DNA of 5,413 bases from assembly GCA_018830205.1 (NCBI GenBank), contig JAHJSX010000191.1, forward strand, positions 1-5,413. The letters are read 5' to 3'. Positions 1 to 5,294 of this stretch are shown in pieces (within the stretch, counting starts at the first letter, position 1; each line of letters opens with the position of its first letter). The notes beneath the pieces are model-generated. The model searched no databases, was not told where the DNA came from, and worked only from the letters and a program-made list of their open reading frames with translations. A program made the position numbers and the translations under genes. Origin of the DNA: an archaeon. Its GTDB lineage: Archaea; Hydrothermarchaeota; Hydrothermarchaeia; Hydrothermarchaeales; Hydrothermarchaeaceae.

Positions 1-369
1 GTAAATCAACAGGCATTTTGCACTTGAGAGCGGCCACAGGCACGGATTCCCGGCCTTGAATATCATGGCCGTGTTGATGAGGGAGTCGATAGTAACGTGC
101 AGGTAAACACCAAGGAGGGCCCATGGGACCGTCTTTTTAAAATTATTGCCAAGGGTGAGGGCTATTATCACTGCAAAAATCGGCACAACGAAAATCGAAT
201 GCGTGAATGTCCCGTGATAGTTCATAACGGCGTCTTTTCCCAAAAGAAGAAGCAAAACATCAACATCCGGGATAAGGGAGGAGAGCAAAAACACCCTGAA
301 AACCTTTTTTTCAAGGTGCAGCCTGCGGCCAGCGAGCCACGAAATCATGTAATGCGATATTGGGTCCAT
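1..369 (-). CDS. YdjM/DUF457-type membrane metal-dependent hydrolase, C-terminally cut by window edge
   Basis: I translated this by hand from the reverse strand. The frame is open from the ATG at 369 down to base 1, giving 123 codons without a stop, so the gene continues beyond the left edge. The protein starts MDPISHYMISWLAGRR and carries the spaced His/Asp signature of the YdjM/DUF457 family: D2 and H6 in DPISH, PDVD at 34-37, H52 and H57 in YHGTFTHS, H91 and D95 in HVTIDS, and a WPLS motif at 112-115. Hydrophobic stretches at about 24-43, 58-74 and 82-101 suggest membrane helices that hold these residues. Family members are annotated as putative inner-membrane metal-dependent hydrolases, but their substrates are unknown. 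The gene diverges from the DUF4153-type gene. It has no good SD, and a TATA-like TTTATTTA at 400-393 predicts a transcript starting almost on the ATG. The family call is firm; the biochemical function is not. Confidence 0.88.
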   Translation of the reverse strand, partial: MDPISHYMISWLAGRRLHLEKKVFRVFLLSSLIPDVDVLLLLLGKDAVMNYHGTFTHSIFVVPIFAVIIALTLGNNFKKTVPWALLGVYLHVTIDSLINTAMIFKAGNPCLWPLSSAKCLLIY

Positions 370-392
370 TTATCCTAAATTGTCTCTTTTTG

Positions 393-429
393 TAAATAAA
401 CCTTTCCATAAAGGAAAGTTATTTATACA
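393..429. promoter_or_regulatory. Divergent promoter pair around a short palindrome
   Basis: A palindrome, CTTTCC (402-407) ATAAA GGAAAG (413-418), lies between two outward-facing TATA-like boxes. The minus-strand box is TTTATTTA at 400-393 and the plus-strand box is TTTATACA at 422-429. Read outward in either direction, the order is GGAAAG followed by an AT-rich box, which is the arrangement of an archaeal BRE plus TATA. With the usual distance of about 26 bases, the minus transcript would start near 370, essentially at the hydrolase ATG. The plus transcript would start near 451, leaving a leader of about 22 bases before the ATG at 474. Other AT-rich boxes around 438-450 could serve instead for the plus gene. 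The same palindrome could also be an operator. Promoter positions are inferred, not measured. Confidence 0.55.
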
Positions 430-460
430 ATAAGTCAAATATACTTTACATAAATAAAAA

Positions 461-466
461 GGGAGG
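461..466 (+). promoter_or_regulatory. Shine-Dalgarno site of the DUF4153-type gene
   Basis: GGGAGG ends 7 bases before the ATG at 474. This is good SD spacing and supports that start. It contrasts with the divergent gene, which lacks an SD. Confidence 0.75.
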
Positions 467-473
467 CATTCGA

Positions 474-1781
474 ATGAACATTGAAAAAGAACTTTCGGAG
501 AACATCGACAATCCAGCAGAACTTGAAGGATTATACAGGAAGCATTCCGAGGAATTTGAGTCTGCTTTTGACAGTGTATTTGAGAAAAATAGTGATTCTG
601 ACATTTTGAAGACATGGAATGAGAGGCTTCACTTCAAACCCCTTGAAAATGAGGGCTTTGAAAAATCAAGCCGCCAAGGCGAGATTTTATTTGTCGTTTT
701 ACTTTCAATTGTTGCTGCCTTCGGGGCAGGATTACCAGAATTTGTAGACTTTGTAAAAACAGAATCCTATTTTGTTAACATGGAATTTTTCCTGTTCATT
801 CCGCCTGCACTTTATTTTATTGTGAAGAATTCTCCCAAGCAACGGATAATTACTCGTATTTCAATTCTTTTCCTGATATCCTTGATTTATATAAACTTCT
901 TGGCTGGCAACATTATTACAGGCGAACAAAATTCAGTAAATAAACCAAATGCCATCCTCTCAGATGCATTGACCCTTGCATATCTGCACATGCCCTTTTT
1001 CCTCTGGGCGCTGGTGGGGGTTTCATTTATTGGGAATGATCTGTCTAACTATACAAAAAGGATGGATTTCCTCAGACTAAATGGCGGGGTGCTTGTCTAT
1101 TTCCCAATTCTTATAATCTCAGGAGCTTTCCTGCTTTACATGTCACTTGCTTTATTCCAATTGATAGACGTGGACATCCCAAATTTTATAGGTGATTACC
1201 TTCCGTTTTATGCCGGATTTGGGGTTCCAATCATAGCAACATACTTGGTAACTCAAAGCAAAGCGGCCAGAAACCTGGCATCAACAGTTTCAAAGATATT
1301 AAGTCCGCTCGTTCTGGTCATTTTAATCATCTACCTGGTTATGATTCCAATATCTGGGGAAAACCCCTTTACAGACCGGGATTTTTTGATGGTATTTAAT
1401 ATCGTCCTCATCGTCGTGCTTGGGCTTACCATATTCTCCATATCAGAAAGAGGGAAATCAAACCTGAGATTAACCGGCGATTATATCAATTTTGCATTAA
1501 TTTTGGTGGTCTTGATAATTGACCTCGTGGCCCTCTCAGCAATCCTTTTCAGGCTCACCTCGTACGGGCTGACGCCAAACCGCATCGCAGTTCTGGGCAT
1601 CAACCTCCTTATTTTTGTAAATCTGGCCGGCGTGATTTCAAATTATGTCCGCTTTTTCCAGGAAAAATCAGGCATAAAATCGATAGAAGTAGGCATTGCA
1701 AGATACCTGCCTGTTTACGCAGTCTGGGCAGCGTTTGTTGCATTCGGGTTTCCGTTGATTTTCTTCTTTATTGGAGGTTAA
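474..1781 (+). CDS. DUF4153-type polytopic membrane protein
   Basis: The 435-residue protein has a charged, soluble N-terminal segment of about 68 residues, rich in Glu and Asp. About 11 hydrophobic helices follow, at roughly 71-92, 103-118, 127-147, 168-187, 204-230, 242-258, 275-293, 304-323, 336-360, 371-393 and 410-432. Between helices 9 and 10, residues 360-370 read RLTSYGLTPNR. This closely resembles the conserved 'YGLTxxR' segment of DUF4153/DUF4173 membrane proteins, and it is the main reason for the family call. No enzymatic motif or nucleotide-binding site is visible, and the role is unknown. The ATG has an SD (GGGAGG) 7 bases upstream. The next gene begins 19 bases after the stop on the same strand, so the two are probably co-transcribed. 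Base composition is more A+T-rich than nreA downstream. A generic transporter-like protein is the main alternative. Confidence 0.72.
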   Translation: MNIEKELSENIDNPAELEGLYRKHSEEFESAFDSVFEKNSDSDILKTWNERLHFKPLENEGFEKSSRQGEILFVVLLSIVAAFGAGLPEFVDFVKTESYFVNMEFFLFIPPALYFIVKNSPKQRIITRISILFLISLIYINFLAGNIITGEQNSVNKPNAILSDALTLAYLHMPFFLWALVGVSFIGNDLSNYTKRMDFLRLNGGVLVYFPILIISGAFLLYMSLALFQLIDVDIPNFIGDYLPFYAGFGVPIIATYLVTQSKAARNLASTVSKILSPLVLVILIIYLVMIPISGENPFTDRDFLMVFNIVLIVVLGLTIFSISERGKSNLRLTGDYINFALILVVLIIDLVALSAILFRLTSYGLTPNRIAVLGINLLIFVNLAGVISNYVRFFQEKSGIKSIEVGIARYLPVYAVWAAFVAFGFPLIFFFIGG

Positions 1782-1788
1782 GTGAAAT

Positions 1789-1797
1789 GAGGTGAGG
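1789..1797 (+). promoter_or_regulatory. Shine-Dalgarno site deciding the start at 1801
   Basis: GAGGTGAGG ends 3 bases before the ATG at 1801. An in-frame GTG at 1792 lies inside this SD and so is an unlikely start, although it would add three residues. Confidence 0.7.
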
Positions 1798-1800
1798 ATA

Positions 1801-2088
1801 ATGAAGAAAGCAATTTTAATAAAAAGGATTTTAATTTTATGCGTATTAGTTTATGCCACATTAGTATTTTCTCTAAATCTTTCCATTGCTACAGTAGAAT
1901 ATCTTGGACACGAAGCATTTGACCACAAGGAGTACTCTGGAAGTGGACCGGTTGTGATGGAATTACATTCACTTGTTTGGCCATATGCCAAAATGTATAT
2001 TTTGATTCTGGGCATCCTTTATTACATTGTATTCAAAGCGCTTAAACGAATAACTTTTCCCGCGCTCACAATCTTTAATATCTCCTGA
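1801..2088 (+). CDS. Small two-helix membrane protein, unknown function
   Basis: This is a 95-residue protein that I do not recognise. It starts with a basic stretch (MKKAILIKR) followed by a hydrophobic helix at about 8-30. A polar loop of about 35 residues contains His, Asp and Glu (GHEAFDHKEY at about 36-45). A second helix covers about 66-83, followed by a basic end (KALKR). The N-terminus could be a signal anchor, which would put the loop outside the cell. The start at 1801 is set by the SD overlapping the upstream in-frame GTG. It lies 19 bases after the DUF4153-type gene and probably shares its transcript, so the two products may work together in the membrane; this is inference. Its last codons overlap the likely promoter of nreA. 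The DNA is clearly A+T-rich compared with the start of nreA. Confidence 0.65.
   Translation: MKKAILIKRILILCVLVYATLVFSLNLSIATVEYLGHEAFDHKEYSGSGPVVMELHSLVWPYAKMYILILGILYYIVFKALKRITFPALTIFNIS
2074..2081 (+). promoter_or_regulatory. TATA box for leaderless nreA transcript
   Basis: TTTAATAT lies inside the last codons of the upstream small membrane protein. Its centre is about 26 bases before the nreA ATG, which is the usual archaeal TATA-to-start distance. There is no SD between 2088 and 2104. A transcript starting at or next to the ATG would be leaderless. This is inferred from spacing alone. Confidence 0.5.
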
Positions 2089-2103
2089 ACACCAATATTC
2101 TAC

Positions 2104-3360
2104 ATGCAAAAATGGCCTGACCCATCTTGCGAGATTGTAAAGGCCATACACGAGCAAAGGCCCATGAGCCGCAAGCTCTGCCTCACGTGCAAGGGAGGGC
2201 GCCTCCTTTGCGGGAGGCCGTCGTGCCCGCTTCTTTCAAAGATTAATATACAGAACCCGATTGAAGGCAAGCTCAAGGAGTCGATGTTCGGCCCTTCTCC
2301 GAGCATTTTCGTTGGGTGGGGCGGGTATCCAAACGTTGCGCTTGGCCCAATGACGGCAATGGAACCCGCTGATGCAGCGCTCATGGACGACCCGGGAAGC
2401 TGGTATGGCCTCGATTTTGCGGACATCATCCGCCTCCGGAGCCTGCTTATCAGGTCAAAGCACAAGCAGGGCGTGCGCGAGAGGACAACGCTTCTGGAGA
2501 AGGCCCAAGAGCTTGCGATGTCCATCAAGCCGACTGACACCGAGGTTTTGTTTCACCAAAGGCCGAAATACAACATGTCATTTTCCCCGATTTCACAACC
2601 CATGGGCCCGACTGCTAATCTAAAAGACCTAGACATAACAGAAAACCCAAAGATTCCAAAAAAGGTGGACTCGCTTGCAAATGATGAGGTGACGGCCACA
2701 GACGCATCATTTGAGCTTTACAAAGACGGATACGATGTTTATTATTTGACGGGTGTTCTTTCGTCAGGGGCGCTTGGCTTTGATGAAAGAAAAAAACTGG
2801 TCCCAACAAGGTGGAGCATAACTGCCATTGATGATATAATCGGGAAGCAGCTGATAGAGGAGATTAAGGATTATCCGGAAGTCACAGACTACACCGTATT
2901 TACCAATACCTACCTTGAAAACCATTTCGAGATTTTGCTTATTCCTGTAAAGTGGGAGTTCGAGATGTTCGAGGCATGGGCCCCGGACACGCTCTGGACG
3001 ATGGCCTACAAGGATTACGCCATAAACCAGGAAAGCGAAAGATACCGTGGCCGCAGGGGCTATGCCGAAAAGGAGGGGGGCGGGTATTACGCGGGCAGGA
3101 TTGGCGTGCTTGAGGGCCTGAGGAAGCTTCGAAGACAGGCGACAGCAATAATATTTCGCGAGATTTATGAGGGGTACGTGGTGCCGGTTGGTGTCTGGGA
3201 GGTAAGGGAGAATGTCAGGAAGGCCTTCGAGAAGGCGCCAAGGAAGTTTGATACCTTGCAAAGCGCGCTCGATAACATAAACACGCGCCTGAAAGTCCCA
3301 ATAAACGAATACGTGAGAAGGAGCCTGATTTTGACACAGAGGCGCATTGATGATTATTGA
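2104..3360 (+). CDS. nreA: NreA, archaeal DNA-repair protein with zinc motif and PIP box
   Basis: The 418-residue protein matches the archaeal Nre family (DUF650 plus DUF651) along its whole length. Cysteines C26, C29, C36 and C41 form a C-x2-C-x6-C-x4-C zinc-binding cluster within CLTCKGGRLLCGRPSC. Family-typical blocks follow: FVGWGGYPNVALGPM (about 69-83), QPMGP (165-169), ENPKIPKKVDSL (about 179-190), VPTRWSITAIDDIIGK (about 233-248), KWEFEMFEAW (about 283-292), GGGYYAGR near 324-331 and VPVGVWEVRENVR near 360-372. The protein ends exactly in QRRIDDY (412-418), which fits a PCNA-interacting PIP box, Qxx[ILM]xx plus an aromatic residue. In Haloferax, NreA has been linked to repair of mitomycin C damage through PCNA. 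The start is supported by the TATA spacing rather than an SD. An in-frame ATG at 2164 would also keep the cysteines. Length is normal for the family. Confidence 0.93.
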   Translation: MQKWPDPSCEIVKAIHEQRPMSRKLCLTCKGGRLLCGRPSCPLLSKINIQNPIEGKLKESMFGPSPSIFVGWGGYPNVALGPMTAMEPADAALMDDPGSWYGLDFADIIRLRSLLIRSKHKQGVRERTTLLEKAQELAMSIKPTDTEVLFHQRPKYNMSFSPISQPMGPTANLKDLDITENPKIPKKVDSLANDEVTATDASFELYKDGYDVYYLTGVLSSGALGFDERKKLVPTRWSITAIDDIIGKQLIEEIKDYPEVTDYTVFTNTYLENHFEILLIPVKWEFEMFEAWAPDTLWTMAYKDYAINQESERYRGRRGYAEKEGGGYYAGRIGVLEGLRKLRRQATAIIFREIYEGYVVPVGVWEVRENVRKAFEKAPRKFDTLQSALDNINTRLKVPINEYVRRSLILTQRRIDDY

Positions 3361-3366
3361 AAGAAA

Positions 3367-3374
3367 ATTTTTTA
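3367..3374 (+). promoter_or_regulatory. AT-rich box: possible promoter of the DJ-1 gene and nreA terminator
   Basis: A run of six T (3368-3373) follows the nreA stop by 7 bases within ATTTTTTA. It lies about 26 bases before position 3397, just ahead of the DJ-1 gene's SD, so it may act as a TATA box. The same T-tract could end the nreA transcript. The sequence alone cannot separate these roles, nor exclude read-through. Confidence 0.35.
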
Positions 3375-3398
3375 TTCCACGCACGATAATATCCTAAA

Positions 3399-3405
3399 GA
3401 GGTGG
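3399..3405 (+). promoter_or_regulatory. Shine-Dalgarno site of the DJ-1/PfpI gene
   Basis: GAGGTGG (continuing TGG to 3408) lies just ahead of the ATG at 3410 and supports that start. Confidence 0.7.
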
Positions 3406-3409
3406 TGGA

Positions 3410-3928
3410 ATGGGAGCTTCAGGTAAAAAAGTCGTGCTAGTAATAGCCCATGAGAATTTCAGGGATGAGGAGCTGGCAGAGCCCATGGAGGTTCTCGAAA
3501 GCGCGGGAGTCGAGGTGACAATTGCTTCGTCGTCGCTTGAGCCGGCAAAAGGCAAGCTTGGCGCTGTGGTTCTGCCGGACATACTAATTGACGATATCCG
3601 TGTTGGCGACTTTGATGCAATTGTGTTCATAGGGGGCGGAGGCTCAAGCGAGTACTTTGAGAGTCCTGTTGCACACAATATCGCACGCGATGCGGCACCA
3701 AGCGGAAAACTCATCGGGGCCATATGCGTAGCACCGTCGATTCTTGCAAATGCAGGACTGCTTGAAGGAAAGAAGGCAACGTCGTACCCGAGCGAGGAGC
3801 AAAATCTAAAATCAAAAGGGGCTTCTTTTACAGGCGCAGGCGTCGAAGTGGACGGGAGGATTATAACAGCGGACGGACCAAAGTCTGCGCGTGAGTTCGG
3901 CCGGGCGCTGCTTGACGCGCTTAAGTAA
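3410..3928 (+). CDS. DJ-1/PfpI family cysteine protein (glutamine-amidotransferase-like fold)
   Basis: The 172-residue protein covers the full length of a DJ-1/PfpI domain. After the first strand (KKVVLVIA) comes FRDEEL, whose E21 aligns with the glutamate that contacts the catalytic Cys in PfpI and DJ-1. FIGGGG at 73-78 is the usual glycine-rich turn. The nucleophile elbow is GAICVAP with C106. It is followed by ILANAGLLEGKKAT and SYP at 125-127, then the C-terminal DGRIITADGP block (about 148-157). PfpI has a His right after the Cys, and here that position is V107. The position matching DJ-1 His126 is Y126. The third catalytic partner is therefore not obvious, and protease activity should not be assumed. 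Known activities in the family include chaperone, deglycase or glyoxalase, and peptidase. The protein is probably cytoplasmic, as no signal peptide is seen. The gene lies 49 bases after nreA and may be co-transcribed with it. Confidence 0.9.
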   Translation: MGASGKKVVLVIAHENFRDEELAEPMEVLESAGVEVTIASSSLEPAKGKLGAVVLPDILIDDIRVGDFDAIVFIGGGGSSEYFESPVAHNIARDAAPSGKLIGAICVAPSILANAGLLEGKKATSYPSEEQNLKSKGASFTGAGVEVDGRIITADGPKSAREFGRALLDALK

Positions 3929-3935
3929 AATATAA

Positions 3936-3943
3936 TTTTTTTT
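3936..3943 (+). terminator. Oligo-T terminator after the DJ-1/PfpI gene
   Basis: A run of eight T begins 7 bases after the stop codon at 3926-3928. Archaeal RNA polymerase commonly terminates on such T-tracts without a hairpin. Confidence 0.5.
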
Positions 3944-3974
3944 GGGGACACTCTCAAAATTTTTCTTGGTTTTT

Positions 3975-4013
3975 CGGGGGCTTTCATCTTTATAAGCTCA
4001 TCCCCGTTTTTTT
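3975..4013 (+). terminator. Hairpin plus T7, second terminator
   Basis: CGGGG (3975-3979) pairs with CCCCG (4002-4006), and the adjoining GCTT (3980-3983) pairs with AAGC (3994-3997). This leaves a 4-base bulge (TCAT) on the 3' arm and a 10-base loop. Seven T follow at 4007-4013. The T-tract is only on the plus-strand side, so it would terminate the DJ-1 (and possibly nreA) transcript. It would not serve the minus-strand unit arriving from the right. Confidence 0.5.
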
Positions 4014-4062
4014 AAATAACCCCTTCAATTTTGGCTTATTTTCTAATCCTCCTTTTTACTCC

Positions 4063-4359
4063 TTATTCGCTCAATGGTTCAATTTTTAACTTTCTTTGAA
4101 TCAGAGGGATTACTACGTCTTTCCATGTTAATACTGCCATCGTACTTCCAGCACTGACAAGAATTTGCATTGTACTTGGATAATCATAAGCTAATCTTTC
4201 TGCTGAACGACTAGTATCTTCTATTTGTATCTCATCCAAGAGGTCTCTCTTATCAGGATATTTTATTTTAGCTTCTTCAGTCATTTGTCTCATGAAATCC
4301 ATTACTTCTTCATCACTAATCTGACTACGAACAAAATCAATTCCAAATAATTCTTCCAT
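4063..4359 (-). CDS. Small acidic protein, third gene of lipoprotein unit, unknown function
   Basis: The 98-residue protein begins MEELFGIDFV and I do not recognise it. The first 55 residues are strongly charged and probably helical (SDEEVMDFMRQMTEEAK; then KYPDKRDLLDEIQIED). A hydrophobic segment follows at about 62-87 (starting at YPSTMQILVSAGSTM), broken by K80-D81, and the end is basic then acidic (RKLKIEPLSE). The hydrophobic part could be a weak membrane segment or a buried helix pair. It is loosely reminiscent of the short 'YPS…' segments of small bacterial effector-associated proteins, but that resemblance is too weak for a call. The ATG at 4359 is preferred because AGAGGGAG (4372-4365) is a well-spaced SD. 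The in-frame GTG at 4365 overlaps that SD and would add only two residues. The gap to the upstream membrane gene is 81 bases. Confidence 0.6.
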   Translation of the reverse strand: MEELFGIDFVRSQISDEEVMDFMRQMTEEAKIKYPDKRDLLDEIQIEDTSRSAERLAYDYPSTMQILVSAGSTMAVLTWKDVVIPLIQRKLKIEPLSE

Positions 4360-4364
4360 AATCA

Positions 4365-4372
4365 CTCCCTCT
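4365..4372 (-). promoter_or_regulatory. Shine-Dalgarno site deciding the start at 4359
   Basis: On the minus strand AGAGGGAG lies 5 bases before the ATG at 4359 and includes the first base of the alternative GTG, so the ATG is the likelier start. Confidence 0.65.
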
Positions 4373-4440
4373 ATTAACTCTTCATTCTTTCCTGACCACG
4401 CTTCTGAGCCACTGTAATTACCTACTATTGTTCTTCATCC

Positions 4441-4713
4441 CTATAGCAGACCTTCTTCTTTTGCTTCATCCCTTGCAACAAATATGCCCATTATCCAGCC
4501 ACAAAAGAACCAAACTATCGCCTGCATAAGGGCTATATCCTCCCTCGACGTCCTCGTTGAGTCAGACAGTTCGATAAGCAGTACAAAAAACGCTCTCAAC
4601 TCAGGAATAGCTTGCATGTAATAGCCAATAACATAGCCTAATATCGCGAACGTAATCCCAAAGCCAAGACAGACTTTCCTATCTTTTGTATTCATTGACC
4701 ATTTCTTTTCCAT
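4441..4713 (-). CDS. Small two-helix membrane protein, middle gene of lipoprotein unit
   Basis: The 90-residue protein is unrecognised. A basic N-terminus (MEKKWSMNTKDRKV) precedes a hydrophobic helix at about 14-34, which contains GxxxxG-like spacing (GFGITFAILGYVIG). A middle segment has an amphipathic stretch (AFFVLLIEL at about 41-49) and a polar stretch (SDSTRTSREDI). A second helix, rich in Trp and Phe, follows at about 62-80 (ALMQAIVWFFCGWIMGIFVA). The tail is acidic (RDEAKEEGLL). By charge, both ends probably lie in the cytoplasm. The gene follows the lipoprotein gene by 29 bases. The SD is weak (GAGTGG about 6 bases before the ATG), so translation may partly depend on coupling. An in-frame ATG at codon 7 is an alternative start with no better SD. 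Confidence 0.62.
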   Translation of the reverse strand: MEKKWSMNTKDRKVCLGFGITFAILGYVIGYYMQAIPELRAFFVLLIELSDSTRTSREDIALMQAIVWFFCGWIMGIFVARDEAKEEGLL

Positions 4714-4742
4714 TTATATCCACTCATTTTTACTTCTTCAAC

Positions 4743-5189
4743 TCACAGCTCATATTTCGCATTGACTATTTTCCATCCGTCCGACTCTTTGATTAATTCA
4801 ACAGTTTCGGTTTCCGTAACTCCAATACTCGATAATTCGTACATAAATTCGACAGTAGCGCTATTGCCACTGATTTCTTCTCCGGTGACCTTTATGAATT
4901 TAATAGGAGTTCCCTGCTGTTCCATAGCCCTTCTTGGCGCTTCGATTTGAGTTCTAAAACTTGCCTCGGAGTGACTATTTCTATATTCTGTTGACATGAG
5001 ACTATACATTTTTTCGTAGTCCCCATGTTTGTGGGCTTTTATGTATTCTGCAACTACTTCGCTTGGTGTCATTTCTGATAGTTGTTCTGTAGTGGTTGTT
5101 CCTCCACCAGTGCATCCAGAAGTCGCTAATACTACTGAAACTAATCCTAAAATCAATATGGTTTTCCCCATTTTACCTGTATTCCCCAT
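4743..5189 (-). CDS. Secreted lipoprotein with DUF4878-like (NTF2-like) domain
   Basis: The 148-residue protein starts with a short basic region (MGNTGKMGK), then a hydrophobic core (TILILGLVSVVLA) ending in a lipobox-like TSGC. C26 would be the lipidated first residue of the mature protein. A Gly/Thr linker follows (TGGGTTTTEQ). The mature domain at about 40-146 has the DUF4878 layout. It begins TPSEVVAEYIKAHKHGDYEKM, where a helix is followed by the G-D-Y turn. A middle variable part follows, then strands with SGNSATVEFMYEL, and the end reads ESDGWKIVNAKYEL, the typical 'dGWKI' finish of NTF2-like lipoproteins. Such domains usually bind small ligands or partners outside the membrane, and no catalytic residues are evident. 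The start at 5189 has a strong SD, GAGGTGA at 5200-5194. It is the first gene of a three-gene minus-strand unit and diverges from thiI. Confidence 0.8.
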   Translation of the reverse strand: MGNTGKMGKTILILGLVSVVLATSGCTGGGTTTTEQLSEMTPSEVVAEYIKAHKHGDYEKMYSLMSTEYRNSHSEASFRTQIEAPRRAMEQQGTPIKFIKVTGEEISGNSATVEFMYELSSIGVTETETVELIKESDGWKIVNAKYEL

Positions 5190-5193
5190 ACTC

Positions 5194-5232
5194 TCACCTC
5201 TAGAAGGTTAATCAAAGTTTATCTTATTTAAA
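5194..5232 (-). promoter_or_regulatory. Promoter and SD of the lipoprotein unit
   Basis: On the minus strand a TATA-like TTTAAATA (5232-5225) would place the transcript start near 5202. The strong SD GAGGTGA (5200-5194) follows immediately, then the ATG at 5189. The leader would thus be only about 13 bases. Promoter inferred from spacing; the SD is directly visible. Confidence 0.5.
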
Positions 5233-5264
5233 CATTATTGATTTGAAGGTACCCTAAAAGTAAA

Positions 5265-5272
5265 TTATAAAT
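5265..5272 (+). promoter_or_regulatory. TATA box for leaderless thiI transcript
   Basis: TTATAAAT, preceded by a purine-rich AAAAGTAAA that could be the BRE, is centred about 26 bases before the ATG at 5295. There is no SD before that ATG, only a T-run (5288-5294). This spacing predicts initiation at or next to the start codon. Confidence 0.55.
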
Positions 5273-5294
5273 GCTCCGAGACCATTCTTTTTTT

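Noticed and set aside
97..378. Plus-strand 93-codon open frame at the left edge
   Set aside because: It lies antisense to the YdjM/DUF457 gene, whose frame matches the family signature; the plus-strand product has no recognisable features or SD.
370..615. 81-codon minus-strand open frame overlapping the DUF4153-type gene start
   Set aside because: It is antisense to the SD-led membrane protein and crosses the divergent promoter region; no family features.
2100..2540. 146-codon minus-strand open frame opposite the nreA start
   Set aside because: It is a shadow of the Cys-cluster region of nreA; its Ser/Arg/Pro-rich product has no motif.
2764..3384. 206-codon minus-strand open frame opposite nreA
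   Set aside because: It is antisense to conserved NreA blocks, with no SD and no family features.
3394..3987. 197-codon minus-strand open frame opposite the DJ-1/PfpI gene
   Set aside because: The product is Ser/Pro/Ala-rich low-complexity sequence, as expected from the antisense of a G+C-rich gene. The DJ-1 frame is clearly the real one.
4370..4410. Possible 12-codon GTG-started leader peptide (MAQKRGQERMKS) before the 98-residue gene
   Set aside because: The SD is weak and the frame very short; chance is the simpler explanation for such a frame in an 81-base gap.
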